Positions 1-9,138 of a stretch of 55,223 nucleotides of DNA are shown here, one piece after another. The DNA is taken from the NCBI GenBank assembly GCA_002456975.1, contig NTKA01000009.1:1-55223 (forward strand). Direction: 5' to 3'. Both the position numbers and the translations under genes were made by a program. This stretch comes from Halieaceae bacterium MED-G27. Its GTDB lineage: Bacteria > Pseudomonadota > Gammaproteobacteria > Pseudomonadales > Halieaceae. Numbering within the stretch: position 1 is the stretch's first letter; each line of letters opens with the position of its first letter. The notes beneath the pieces are model-generated. The model saw only the letters and a list, made by a program, of their open reading frames with translations, did no database searches and was not told the DNA's origin.

Positions 1-7
1 AGCAGGT

Positions 8-1129
8 ATGTTCATCGAACCATTCAAGGTAGAAATGTGGATGAACGAGTGGGAAAACCGCTGTACCTATAATCTTGCCGAGACCTGCGTCGCTAGTATC
101 ACCATCGACGAGCTACTCACGTTATCGGGACGAACTAAAGAAGATTTGTCGGAGCTTCTGGATATGAAGCTCACCTACGGTGCGATCACCGGGTCCGAGC
201 GACTCAGAAACGCCATCGCTGCCCTTTATACCAATCAGTCGATCGATGACATCATCATTACCCATGGCACCATTGCAGCGAACATGCTCGTCCACAAAGC
301 GCTGGTAGAACGCGATGATCATGTCGTGTCAGTGGTGCCGACTTACCAGCAGCACTACTCCATCCCAGCGAGCATTCAAGCCGATGTAAATACATTGATG
401 CTCCGATCTGAAGACGGATTTCTGCCCGACCTCGACCAGCTGCGGGCAATGGTGAAGCCGAACACCAAGCTCATTGCGCTGACTAACCCAAACAACCCGA
501 CCGGTGCGCTAATTGAACAACCTATGCTCGAGGCCATTGCCGACATCGCCGATTCCGTGGGTGCCTATGTGTTGTGCGACGAGGTTTACCGGGGTACGGG
601 ACAGATGGGTGATGGCAAGAGCCCCTCTATGGCCGACCTATACGACAAAGGCATTAGCACCGCAGGTATGTCAAAAACCTTCTCGCTTGCGGGACTGCGG
701 GTAGGCTGGGTGGTAGCACCTCCCGAGGTCACTGAAGCGATTCTCATCCATCGCGATTACGACACGATCTCGGTCGGCATGATCAACGATCACTTCGCAG
801 CGATTGCCATGGAAAGTGCCGAACAGATTCTGGCGCGCAGCCGTGACATCACCCGAACCAACCTGGCGGTTCTCGAGGAATGGATAGCGAACGAGCCGAA
901 AGTGAGCTGGGTTAAGCCACGAGCCGGCACCACGGCAATGCTGAAATTTGATATTCCGGTATCGTCGCGTGAGTTCTGTCTCGACCTGGTGAAAACAACC
1001 GGTATCATGCTGACCCCGGGTGATGCCTTCGATATGGAGGGCTATGCCCGAATCGGCTACGCCAATGACCTGGATACAGTCAAAGCGGGGCTTAGAGAAC
1101 TGTCCGCATATTTACGATCTAGCTTTTAA
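8..1129 (+). CDS. PLP-dependent aminotransferase, class I/II
   Basis: A fold-type I PLP enzyme that transfers an amino group between an amino acid and a keto acid; the substrate cannot be read from the sequence. Visible hallmarks are NPNNPTG (residues 160-166), DEVYRG (191-196, Asp191 contacting the PLP ring nitrogen) and SKTFSLAGLRVGW, with Lys223 as the Schiff-base lysine. The 373 aa length is normal to slightly short for the family. The start used is the first ATG, preceded by AGCAGG, but only seven bases lie upstream and no in-frame stop is seen there, so the true start could be outside the window. It stands alone before a 195-bp gap, and nothing adjacent suggests its pathway. Confidence 0.88.
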   Translation: MFIEPFKVEMWMNEWENRCTYNLAETCVASITIDELLTLSGRTKEDLSELLDMKLTYGAITGSERLRNAIAALYTNQSIDDIIITHGTIAANMLVHKALVERDDHVVSVVPTYQQHYSIPASIQADVNTLMLRSEDGFLPDLDQLRAMVKPNTKLIALTNPNNPTGALIEQPMLEAIADIADSVGAYVLCDEVYRGTGQMGDGKSPSMADLYDKGISTAGMSKTFSLAGLRVGWVVAPPEVTEAILIHRDYDTISVGMINDHFAAIAMESAEQILARSRDITRTNLAVLEEWIANEPKVSWVKPRAGTTAMLKFDIPVSSREFCLDLVKTTGIMLTPGDAFDMEGYARIGYANDLDTVKAGLRELSAYLRSSF

Positions 1130-1324
1130 TCGGTGGTTTCAAATTGAGCTTGATAAGGGATTTCGCCTTCAAACTAGGCTTAGCCCAGCAGCGACGACTT
1201 CGCTAGTCCCATTTTGATAAACAGATCTCGAGTAGCAGCTGTTGAATTGTAATAACAGCGAACTACATTACCAGCAGTTGATTCTAAGAATCGCCGCTAA
1301 AGAAACCCACTCAAAGAGGGCACC

Positions 1325-2344
1325 GTGATCAAGATTGCAAACCGATATTTTTTTCTTCTGTTGCTCTCGTGGGTCGCGCTACCGGCTCAGGGAGAAACCA
1401 TCAGCATCATGACCTTTAATGTCGAAAACCTTTTCGACAACAATCATGACGCGGGTAAGAATGACGAAACCTACCTACCTGTAGCTCGTAAGACGTCTAA
1501 AAATCACATCGAAAAGTGCAAGCAAATTAAGGTCCGTCGATGGCGTGATCAGTGTCTTTATTGGGACTGGAACGATGCAGTAGTCGAGAGAAAGCTCAAC
1601 GTCATTGCAGACTCCATCAAACAGGTAAATCAGGGACAAGGCCCCGACATTATTGCGTTTCAGGAAATTGAAAATCTTTCGATTCTCGAGCGCTTAAGAA
1701 ATGAAAAGCTGAGCGGCCTGGGGTATCAACCGGGTGTGCTGATCGAGGGCAAGGACAGGCGGGGTATTGATGTCGCGTTTCTTTCGAAGTATCAGGCGGT
1801 CGGTGCCAAACTCCACGAGATTAAGTTTCCCAAATCCCAAAAGCGACGTGTCGGCGATACGCGCCCTATTCTCGAGGCCACCTTCAAGCTCCCCACAGGC
1901 GATCTGCTAACGGGCTTAGCTGTTCATTTCCCCGCGCCGTTTCACCCAACTGAGATGCGGGAGAGCGCTTACACCGCGCTTAACAACGTAGTCAGTGGAC
2001 TGCCTGAAGATCGCGATGTTTTTGCTGCCGGCGACTTCAATACCACTCGAGAAGAAGATGCTAATAAAAATATGCTCGAACGATGGGTAAGACCCACTTG
2101 GCAGGTCGCACATGATCTCTGTAAGGGCTGCCCCGGCACCAGTTATTATCCACCCAAAGACGATTGGTCGTTTCTCGATATGATCTTTTGGCGCGCCAGC
2201 GATAAATGGGAGATGAGCGCTAGCTACCTGGCTAATCAAACGAAGGCGCAACGCAACCGCGATGGGACCCCCAAGCGTTTCGAGTTACCCGAAGCCAGTG
2301 GCGTATCAGACCACTGGCCGCTGGTCTTGGAAATAGCTCGCTAA
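1325..2344 (+). CDS. Exported endonuclease/exonuclease/phosphatase-family protein
   Basis: A Mg-dependent phosphoesterase of the EEP superfamily, probably periplasmic or secreted. Residues 1-24 form a signal peptide ending near AQGE. The EEP motifs appear in order: MTFNVENLFD (metal-binding Asn), FQEIEN (metal-binding Glu), GDFNTT (catalytic Asp/Asn) and the C-terminal SDHWPLV (catalytic Asp-His). Several Cys (around KCKQIK, DQCLYW, HDLCKGCPG) could form disulfides, consistent with export. The start is GTG at 1325 with an AGAGGG-type ribosome site just upstream. The substrate (nucleic acid, phospholipid or other phosphoester) is not determinable. Confidence 0.85.
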   Translation: MIKIANRYFFLLLLSWVALPAQGETISIMTFNVENLFDNNHDAGKNDETYLPVARKTSKNHIEKCKQIKVRRWRDQCLYWDWNDAVVERKLNVIADSIKQVNQGQGPDIIAFQEIENLSILERLRNEKLSGLGYQPGVLIEGKDRRGIDVAFLSKYQAVGAKLHEIKFPKSQKRRVGDTRPILEATFKLPTGDLLTGLAVHFPAPFHPTEMRESAYTALNNVVSGLPEDRDVFAAGDFNTTREEDANKNMLERWVRPTWQVAHDLCKGCPGTSYYPPKDDWSFLDMIFWRASDKWEMSASYLANQTKAQRNRDGTPKRFELPEASGVSDHWPLVLEIAR

Positions 2345-2537
2345 AACGAACCAAACCAAAGCATTCGCGTAGCTACCCAGAGTAATCACCAAGGGTGGAA
2401 GGAACCTAAGGGCCTGGTTGCCCTCTTGATTGGGGCTAATGAAAGCGAGCGCAACGCAGTCTCGTGACAACCACCAATGATGCAAAAGCAAGCTAACGAA
2501 GTACTCGCACTACTGGGATTAGGCATGGCACCGAGTG

Positions 2538-3368
2538 ATGACTCCTATGACACGAACTGCCAACGATTTTGATTCGAGCGATGTTGCCAAGACATTGCTG
2601 GCGATCCAGCCCAGATGGTTTCAGTCGACTTTTACTCTCTTCGCCCTGACTGCTGTCTTCTTCGTCGCGCTTCACCTCGATAATCGATTGCTTTACGGCG
2701 TGTCCGTGTGGTCGAAACCATTCAAATTTTCACTATCGCTGGCGGTATATTTTGGAACGCTGTTACTGATGGCGCGATTACTTCCTGTGGGTCAACTCAA
2801 CTCCGGTCGTCATCACACGATAGCGACATCGCTAATCTTTGTTGCCGCGTTTGAAATGGCCTATATCGCGATTCAGGCTATGCTTGGCGAGACGTCGCAT
2901 TTCAATAAGTCCACGCCCTTTCACAGCATCATGTATTCCCTGATGGGGATCGGCGCCATCTGGTTGACGGTGGGGCTGGCGTGGTTAGCTATATTAATAG
3001 CGAAACACACCGATCGCGGCGATCCGCTGGTGCTCTCGATTTTGTTGGGCCTCGGTATCTCAGCGGCGCTTGGTGGCGGCTTCGGCGCTTATCTTGGTGG
3101 ACAGGAAAGCCATTGGGTGGACGCTGCGCCTAACGATGCAAACGGCTTGTGGTTATTCAACTGGTCGAATAACGGCGGAGACCTTAGAGTCGCTCACTTT
3201 TTTGGGCTTCACGCGATGCAAGCAATTCCGATGTTCACACTCCTGCTCCCTCACATTCTGAAGCGAACCGCCAAACGCATTGCGATTGTTGTATTTTCGG
3301 TGACTTATGCAGCGTTATGCGTCTACACCTTTGCGCAGGCCCTTGAAGGGCAGCCGTTTATCGCCTAG
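2538..3368 (+). CDS. Multi-pass inner-membrane protein, unknown function
   Basis: About 276 residues with roughly seven or eight hydrophobic segments (for example FALTAVFFVALHL, FSLSLAVYFGTLLLMARLL, ILLGLGISAALGGGFGAYLGG, AIVVFSVTYAALCVYTF). The first loop holds WSKPFKFSLS. Between later helices lies a short periplasmic-like stretch with WLFNWSNNGGDLRVAHFFGLHAMQ, whose paired His residues could bind heme or metal, but this is only a guess. I do not recognise a named family. A GTG at 2535 immediately precedes ATG 2538; the ATG is preferred. It appears to be a single-gene unit. Confidence 0.75.
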   Translation: MTPMTRTANDFDSSDVAKTLLAIQPRWFQSTFTLFALTAVFFVALHLDNRLLYGVSVWSKPFKFSLSLAVYFGTLLLMARLLPVGQLNSGRHHTIATSLIFVAAFEMAYIAIQAMLGETSHFNKSTPFHSIMYSLMGIGAIWLTVGLAWLAILIAKHTDRGDPLVLSILLGLGISAALGGGFGAYLGGQESHWVDAAPNDANGLWLFNWSNNGGDLRVAHFFGLHAMQAIPMFTLLLPHILKRTAKRIAIVVFSVTYAALCVYTFAQALEGQPFIA

Positions 3369-3552
3369 CTGATTACCTTCCAACTGTCAGCCGCTGCGCA
3401 CCTCAGTCTCTTCCATCAATCAAGACAGCCTCAAGATCGGGTAAGCGGTTCTTTTTTACGATCAGTATCGCCGCGAGACCCGCCGAATAGGGTCGATGCC
3501 TGTTACCATGAATCGTAGTATTGGTGATCCAGAGCGCGATGGCTGTCAAAGC

Positions 3553-5295
3553 ATGAAGAATAGAAAAATAAGCGCCGCACTCTGGGAGCGTGCTACCACA
3601 CTTGCAGTTTGGGCAGTCCTCTCTTTCCATGCCAACAGCGCTATCGCAGCTGAGTTATTGGTCGCCGCCCAAGGACAAATTGGCCCCACTTGGGACAGAG
3701 GCATCGCGGCATTCGATGCTCAGAATGACTACAACAGTTGTTTTAACGACTCGGGCGCTGCCTGTCCGAATGTTAATTGGCGCTGGCTCGGCGATAGCAC
3801 CGAGCGGTTTTTGCGCCTTCAATATCCTGGCACCGGCATTCTTGCGGGTGTGTATTTTAAAGCCTCAGTACCTCAGGATTTCAGCGCCTTCACCGGCGGA
3901 GTCGTTGAGTTCTATGCACGATCGCCAGAGCCGAGCACCGATCTCACTGTAAAGATCGATTGCAACCACCCCTGTAGTACCGGCGATATTCGATTAAATG
4001 GTGTGCTAAGCGAGGATTGGCGAAAAATCACTTTAAACGTCGATGACCTCATAGCGCGCGGCCTCGATATCACCGCTGTCGATACCGGCTTGGTTCTCTG
4101 GCCTACCGCACTGGGTGAGGTCAATGTTGATATCAAAGATATTGTCTGGCGCATGACACCGGAGGCCGCAGCAAGCCAGCGAGGCACGGGTGGGCCCATT
4201 TTGCTCCTAGAGAACCTCGAAGGTGCTGAGAACACCTCACCCAACGACTACGCAGGGCTCAAGCAAGTCTGGGCCGATGAATTCAACCAAGATCAAATCG
4301 ATCTGGGGTCTTGGAATTTCGATATCGGCGGCTGGGGTTGGGGCAACGATGAGTTGCAATACTATTTATCAGACAAAGCAACGCTGGCAGATGGCCACCT
4401 TGTAATTACGGCCCGAGAGCAGCAATTTGAGGACAGAAACTACACGTCGACCCGAATTAAGACCGAGGGTGAAGTGGAATTCACCTACGGGCGAGTCGAT
4501 ATTCGGGCTGCACTTCCTAAGGGCCAGGGCATCTGGCCCGCACTGTGGTCACTGGGCGCTAACTTTCGGGAAGTCGGCTGGCCCTACACCGGCGAGCTCG
4601 ACATCATGGAAATGATCGGTGGCTCGGGCCGTGAAGACACAATCCACGGGACACTGCACTGGAACGTCGGTGGGCTAAACACGCCCTATGCCCACACCTA
4701 TCAGGGTGGCGACTACCGACTGCCGAGTGGCGAGTTTAGCGACGGGTTTCATGTCTTCAGTATGATTCGCGAACCTGACAGAGTCCGTTGGTTGGTGGAC
4801 GATGTTCAGTATTACAGCTTTTCTTTAACTAGCGAGCGCGACTTCGACGCGTTCCGCCTCCCGTTCTTTCTGATCTTTAATATCGCTGTGGGTGGTCGAT
4901 GGCCGGGGTATCCCAACGACAGCACCTCTTTTCCACAGCGGATGGTGGTGGACTATGTTCGGATTTTTGCCGCCAAAAGTGCCTCAGAGGATTCGGACGG
5001 AGACGGGGTTGTCGATCCCGATGATGACCTCCCACTGGACCCCAATGAATCCCTTGATACTGATGGCGATGGCATCGGCAACAATGAAGACAGCGATGAC
5101 GACGGCGATGGTGTAGCAGATGTGATCGACGTCTTTCCGCAGGACCCCAGTGAATGGGCTGACAGCGATGGCGATGGCATCGGTGACAATGCGCAGGCAT
5201 CAGTCACTCCCCCGAGCACAACGAAAGAAGTAGCTATTTGGATGTCAGCCCTGCGCCTTATGCGGAATCGTGATTTAGAAGACTCATCGCCCTGA
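3553..5295 (+). CDS. Secreted GH16 beta-glucanase (laminarinase-like) with ExoP-type N-domain and Ca-binding repeats
   Basis: Probably an extracellular endo-beta-1,3-glucanase. The start is placed at ATG 3553 (MKNRK...), not at 3496, because it gives a clean signal peptide ending at AIAAE. Domains in order: residues about 35-215, a galactose-binding-like beta-sandwich resembling the ExoP C-terminal domain (FSAFTGG, KIDCNHPC, DTGLVLWP); residues about 225-475, GH16 with the active-site motif GELDIMEMIG (nucleophile Glu348, acid/base Glu353); residues about 480-545, three thrombospondin type 3-like Asp-rich repeats (DSDGDGVVD, DTDGDGIGN, DSDGDGIGD). The last ~30 residues resemble no sorting signal. 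The Asp repeats probably bind calcium and act as a stiff linker. Laminarin is the likely substrate by family, not proven. Confidence 0.9.
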   Translation: MKNRKISAALWERATTLAVWAVLSFHANSAIAAELLVAAQGQIGPTWDRGIAAFDAQNDYNSCFNDSGAACPNVNWRWLGDSTERFLRLQYPGTGILAGVYFKASVPQDFSAFTGGVVEFYARSPEPSTDLTVKIDCNHPCSTGDIRLNGVLSEDWRKITLNVDDLIARGLDITAVDTGLVLWPTALGEVNVDIKDIVWRMTPEAAASQRGTGGPILLLENLEGAENTSPNDYAGLKQVWADEFNQDQIDLGSWNFDIGGWGWGNDELQYYLSDKATLADGHLVITAREQQFEDRNYTSTRIKTEGEVEFTYGRVDIRAALPKGQGIWPALWSLGANFREVGWPYTGELDIMEMIGGSGREDTIHGTLHWNVGGLNTPYAHTYQGGDYRLPSGEFSDGFHVFSMIREPDRVRWLVDDVQYYSFSLTSERDFDAFRLPFFLIFNIAVGGRWPGYPNDSTSFPQRMVVDYVRIFAAKSASEDSDGDGVVDPDDDLPLDPNESLDTDGDGIGNNEDSDDDGDGVADVIDVFPQDPSEWADSDGDGIGDNAQASVTPPSTTKEVAIWMSALRLMRNRDLEDSSP

Positions 5296-5430
5296 TTGCT
5301 TCACAAACTTCATCACCGGGCAAGGCGATCAAGACCTAGACCACCGCCGTCTTCTAAACGTAGCAAGTCGATACACTTTACTTCGCAGCCATACTCTTTG
5401 GGTTGCTTTAATTAGGTCGATTTAATTCAA

Positions 5431-6348
5431 GTGTCGGTGAAACAAAACCATTATTTCCCCGTGTTGCTCGCTATTGCTGGCGTCATGACATTCTCGATGA
5501 TGGACGTTGTGATGAAAGCACAGTCGATGGCGATGGGTGTTTACAGCGCAATGTTTTGGCGAATGGTTGTCGGTAGTACGTTAGCGCTGGCCATTTACTT
5601 GCCGACTTTGAAGCAGAAAACCACGCCCATCAGTCGGCGCGGCTGGCATCTGCATATCGCGCGAGCTGTGCTAGCGACTGTCATGCTATACCTGCTTTTT
5701 TTTGGCTTAACCAGAATCCCGTTGGCACAAGCTGTCGGGCTCACGTTCCTGGCACCGATCATCGCGCTTTTTCTGGCCCGTCCTCTACTGGGTGAACACA
5801 TCGACAGCACAGCAACGTTGGCTGCGATTTTGGGCTTCGGCGGTGTGCTCGTGGTGGTTGGAGGAGAAGTTCTCTCCATTGGGCCAAGGACCGATTTACT
5901 CGGAATTTCTGCCGTGCTTGTCTTCGCGCTGCTATATGCGCTTAACCTTATATTGCAGCGAATGCAGGCATTAATCGCGGAACCCCCAGAGATTGTATTC
6001 TTTCAAAACATAATGGTACTGCTGCTGTTGCTTGCTGCAGCTCCTTTTGCACTAGTTTGGCCCGCGAATACTAATGAGTGGATAGGCTCAGCGTTGGCAG
6101 CTTTGCTCGCTGTCGGCTCGCTTTTGTTAATGTCTCGGGCTTACCGACTAGCGGAAGCGCAGCGCCTTATTAATATCGAATACACTGCGTTTATCTGGGC
6201 CGCCATCTTTGGCTGGTTAGTGTTTGCAGAAGCAGTCTCGGCCCGCACGCTGGTGGGAACGGGCCTCATTGTTGTAGGGTGTTTCATTGGCTCTCGCGAG
6301 ACTCGCAATCAACCACCAAGCGAGGCTGTTCATCGTGGCAAAACCTAG
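5431..6348 (+). CDS. EamA/DMT-family transporter
   Basis: A ten-helix drug/metabolite-superfamily exporter of about 305 aa, the usual length for two EamA repeats. The first repeat begins MTFSMMDVVMKAQSMAMG and includes RIPLAQAVGLTFLAPIIALFLA. The second contains LLMSRAYRLAEAQRLINIEYTA followed by the WAAIFGWLVF helix. Related proteins export amino acids or metabolites; the substrate here is unknown. The start is GTG at 5431; the next ATG lies inside the first helix and would truncate it. The stop overlaps the start of the DNA glycosylase gene, so the two are probably co-transcribed although functionally unrelated. Confidence 0.88.
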   Translation: MSVKQNHYFPVLLAIAGVMTFSMMDVVMKAQSMAMGVYSAMFWRMVVGSTLALAIYLPTLKQKTTPISRRGWHLHIARAVLATVMLYLLFFGLTRIPLAQAVGLTFLAPIIALFLARPLLGEHIDSTATLAAILGFGGVLVVVGGEVLSIGPRTDLLGISAVLVFALLYALNLILQRMQALIAEPPEIVFFQNIMVLLLLLAAAPFALVWPANTNEWIGSALAALLAVGSLLLMSRAYRLAEAQRLINIEYTAFIWAAIFGWLVFAEAVSARTLVGTGLIVVGCFIGSRETRNQPPSEAVHRGKT

Positions 6349-7027
6349 CTTTCGCGATATTTACGATCGAGCCTGCGAGCGCAAAGGCGGGGAATCAGCC
6401 CTCGAGGCCCTCCTCCCTAGTGTCGCGACGCACTCGGAGCTCGCCTCAAAAGGCTCAGATCGGTATCTGGCCGAATTCACGCGTAAGGTATTTCAGTCGG
6501 GATTCGTCTGGCGAGTGGTCGATAAAAAATGGCCTAAGTTCGAGGAGATTTTCTGGGACTTTGATATCGAGCGCTTGCTCATGATGCCGGAAGACATGCT
6601 CGAGCGAAAAGCGAGCGATCCCGGCATTATTCGCAATTTCACCAAAGTGCGGACGATTCTGCAGAACGCTGTGATGATCGATGACACCGAGCGGCGAGAA
6701 GAACGCAGCTTCGGTGATTTTATCGCCAACTGGCCGGCAGATGACGTCATCGGGCTCTGGGTTTTTCTCAAAAAGTTCGGCAGTCGCTTGGGCGGGAATA
6801 CGGGACCTTACGCGCTTCGCGCGCTCGGCGTCGATACTTTCTTAATGACGCGTGATATCGAGCTGTTTCTAAAACAAAACGACATTGTGGATTCGGGCAT
6901 TCACAGCCTTAGAGCGCTTAAAGCGACCCAAACCTATTTCAATGACCTACGAGCCGAAAGCGGGCGCGGCCTTGCTGAACTTAGTAGGATCATCGCTATG
7001 GGTGTCGGTCAGAATCGAATCAGTTAA
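6335..7027 (+). CDS. DNA-3-methyladenine glycosylase I-like protein
   Basis: About 230 aa, matching the Tag-like helix-hairpin-helix glycosylases (PF03352 type) that remove alkylated adenine in base-excision repair. Recognised stretches are AKPSFRDIYDRACERKGG, DRYLAEFTRKVFQSGF-W, IRNFTKVRTILQNA, KKFGSRLGGNTGPYALR and a C-terminal GRGLAELSRIIAM. GTG 6335 is chosen over ATG 6287 because homologues begin at the KPSF segment; this start overlaps the end of the transporter gene by 14 bp, pointing to translational coupling. It lacks the zinc-binding Cys/His ends of classical E. coli Tag, so it belongs to the divergent branch, whose lesion specificity is less certain. Confidence 0.82.
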   Translation: MAKPSFRDIYDRACERKGGESALEALLPSVATHSELASKGSDRYLAEFTRKVFQSGFVWRVVDKKWPKFEEIFWDFDIERLLMMPEDMLERKASDPGIIRNFTKVRTILQNAVMIDDTERREERSFGDFIANWPADDVIGLWVFLKKFGSRLGGNTGPYALRALGVDTFLMTRDIELFLKQNDIVDSGIHSLRALKATQTYFNDLRAESGRGLAELSRIIAMGVGQNRIS

Positions 7028-7068
7028 CCTCTTGTAAACTTCTGCGTTACGGCTTCCGGAGTCATGAA

Positions 7069-7578
7069 ATGATCATCAGAAAGATCGCACTCTTATTCAG
7101 TTTTACTTTATTGGCAGTAGCACCGATTTACCCAACCTCAGCCGAGTCTTTAGGTAACCTAGCGCAATATCCGCCCAATCAAGTGGATCTAACGATCACC
7201 ACGCTCCCTGATGGCAGCCCGAAGCTGGAACCCACCGATATCACTCTTCTATCAGGTAATTATTATCGGCTCAATATCGCCTGCCCCGATGTCCGAGATG
7301 ATCTCACTGGCTGGCGAGTCGAATTCTCAGAGTTCTTACGGAACGCCCATTTGCGGTTAGTCACGGTTGGCGACATTGAAGTGCATCTGCAGGGCCTGAC
7401 ATTCCATGCGATCGAATGCGATGAGATCGGATCTGCAAAAGTGAGTTTCGTGCCGATCAAGCCGGGAAGTTTTCCGCTCTACGTGGGCAATGTGCCACTT
7501 GCCGTCGGTAGACCCATGGGGGAAGCGGGTGTCCAGACCAAAGGCAAATTCACGATAGGCACGCTGATAGTCGAGTAG
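7069..7578 (+). CDS. Small exported cupredoxin-like protein
   Basis: 169 aa with a signal peptide (IALLFSFTLLAVAPIYPTSAES) and a mostly beta-strand mature part. The order of strands (DITLLSGNYYRLNIACPD, a short helix EFSEFLRNAHLR, then ECDEIGSAKVSFVPIKPG-FPLYVG) resembles a cupredoxin fold. A canonical Cys-His-Met copper site is not evident: there is a Cys in IECDE and His in NAHLR and FHAIE, but no clear C-terminal H/M pair. It may bind metal weakly or not at all. The start is well supported by GGAG at 7058-7061. No adjacent gene suggests its redox partner. Confidence 0.65.
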   Translation: MIIRKIALLFSFTLLAVAPIYPTSAESLGNLAQYPPNQVDLTITTLPDGSPKLEPTDITLLSGNYYRLNIACPDVRDDLTGWRVEFSEFLRNAHLRLVTVGDIEVHLQGLTFHAIECDEIGSAKVSFVPIKPGSFPLYVGNVPLAVGRPMGEAGVQTKGKFTIGTLIVE

Positions 7579-7718
7579 CCTTCGGTAACGCCGAATGACA
7601 CAGTGTTGCGGTTGCCTTCGTTGCGCCCGTGACCGTCTAATCACTAACCAAAGACAGTCCTTCCTTCGCTGCTTCAGTCTCCCGCACTGATCGATAGGCG
7701 GGCTGACAGACCCGCGAC

Positions 7719-8030
7719 TTATCTGGGAGGCATGCCCCGCACCATCGTCAAAAACTCGAGCTTTGTGCCCTTTCGTCGGTGATTCGATAGGGCTTGATAT
7801 TCCTCGTCCGCGTACCAAGCCCGCGCCTGTGCCTCCGATGGGAACTGAAAAATGATCATTCGCCCTTCTCTGGGCGCCTCGCCCTCTAGAGTGTCAGGCT
7901 GATCGTCAAAGGTAATAAACTGGCCACCGTATCGTTTTAGCAGAGGGAAAAAACCCTTCTCATAGACTCGATAGGTAGCAGCATCAGAGACCTGTAGGTT
8001 CACCACCATGTACACCGGAACATCACTCAT
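7719..8030 (-). CDS. DUF1330 domain protein
   Basis: 103 aa single-domain protein of the DUF1330 dimeric alpha/beta-barrel type. It shows the typical opening (VYMVVNLQVSDAATYRVYEKG), the central GGQFITFDDQPDTLEGE segment and the RMIIFQFPSEAQARAWYADEEYQAL core. These proteins are soluble, of unknown biochemical role, and related in fold to monooxygenase-like ABM domains. It lies 40 bp downstream of the dehalogenase-like hydrolase gene on the same strand and may be co-transcribed with it. Confidence 0.85.
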   Translation of the reverse strand: MSDVPVYMVVNLQVSDAATYRVYEKGFFPLLKRYGGQFITFDDQPDTLEGEAPREGRMIIFQFPSEAQARAWYADEEYQALSNHRRKGTKLEFLTMVRGMPPR

Positions 8031-8070
8031 AAGTTAAAGACTCCAACTAAGCTACAAAATGAAGATAATC

Positions 8071-9138
8071 TTACGCTTCACCGCCGGCCTCAACGTTCGA
8101 GTCTAATGATGCGCCTTGAACGACTGCAAGTACGCGCATCAGTGCTGCCGCAATTTCCTCGGGCACTTCCTCCTGAAGAAAGTGCCCAGCGTCGGTCTCC
8201 AACACTGGCGCCTCGGGGAATAGCGACTTCATCATCGGTAGACCCTTAGCCAAGATCGGGTCATTCATTCCCCAAATAATCTCAGCGGGAATATCGAGAT
8301 CTCTGACATATTGCTCAACCTTACGTTGTGCAGGAACGCTGGGATGATCCAAGCCATCGGGCACCATGCGCATCAGTGCCAGTGGTGCTTTGCTATTGCC
8401 GCTCTCTTTCACAGGGTCCCCGTACAGCGATTGAATTGCAGGTGGAATTGAGTTGGGGTCACCCTGCATGAGAGGTAGGGATTCAAAAATAGAAAACGCC
8501 ACGCTTAATAGCAGCTCACCAACTACAGGCGTCCGTACCATAGCGTGAGCTGAGGAAAGCTCCATGTCCTCGGTAGGCGCGGTGAATCCGGTGTTCAGAA
8601 TAACCGCCCCCTTGAGTAAATCGGGTGACTCTGCCAGAGCACCCATGCCGATCGGACCGCCCCAGTCCTGGCCGACATAAAGAGTCTCTTCAATATCCAA
8701 CTCAGTTAGCACCTTGTTCATCCAACGGACATGGTTTTCCATGGTGTGATCACTCACCGGCACTTTGCTCGAAAAGCCCAAACCGATGAGGGTGGGCATG
8801 ATCAACCTCACACGATCGGTCGGTAACGCTTCAACAATCTTTCGATTGAGGAAACCTGAGGTTGGATTGCCATGTTGAAGGTAAATCGGGTAGCCAGACC
8901 CAACCTCGAGCACATGCACCTTTATGCCGGGCTCAACCTCCACAAAATAGCTTTTGTAGTCCTCTGAAACCTGCGCCAGTGCGTAATCGGGTAGTGGAAA
9001 CACTTCGTACTCACCGGAGTCCAAGCTTACCGATCCTTCACCGGTGGGAGTAACCAGGTGACCATCGCGAGTGAAAATGATCGCTGTTACCGCGGCGACA
9101 CTTAGCAGCGCAACAAGCACCTGAATCAATCGGTTCAT
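8071..9138 (-). CDS. Exported alpha/beta hydrolase, haloalkane dehalogenase-like
   Basis: An alpha/beta-hydrolase with Asp rather than Ser as nucleophile in VGQDWGG, an HGNPTSGF oxyanion segment and a catalytic His in DAGHFLQEE. This pattern is that of haloalkane dehalogenases and epoxide hydrolases. Unusually for that family it carries an N-terminal hydrophobic segment (LIQVLVALLSVAAVTAIIF) that is either a signal anchor or a signal peptide, so the enzyme probably acts in the periplasm or attached to the membrane. ATG 9138 is preferred over the upstream ATGs because GGAG lies 9 bp before it. The true substrate is unknown; a halide-stabilising Trp is present right after the nucleophile. Confidence 0.83.
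   Translation of the reverse strand: MNRLIQVLVALLSVAAVTAIIFTRDGHLVTPTGEGSVSLDSGEYEVFPLPDYALAQVSEDYKSYFVEVEPGIKVHVLEVGSGYPIYLQHGNPTSGFLNRKIVEALPTDRVRLIMPTLIGLGFSSKVPVSDHTMENHVRWMNKVLTELDIEETLYVGQDWGGPIGMGALAESPDLLKGAVILNTGFTAPTEDMELSSAHAMVRTPVVGELLLSVAFSIFESLPLMQGDPNSIPPAIQSLYGDPVKESGNSKAPLALMRMVPDGLDHPSVPAQRKVEQYVRDLDIPAEIIWGMNDPILAKGLPMMKSLFPEAPVLETDAGHFLQEEVPEEIAAALMRVLAVVQGASLDSNVEAGGEA

Noticed and set aside
4877-5219. His/Arg- or Ser/Pro-rich frames opposite the GH16 calcium-binding repeats
   Set aside because: They are antisense products of the repetitive Asp-coding sequence and not real genes.
7581-7595. TTCGG-TAACG-CCGAA hairpin after the cupredoxin-like gene
   Set aside because: It is a 5-bp stem without a T tract, so it is not convincing as a terminator.
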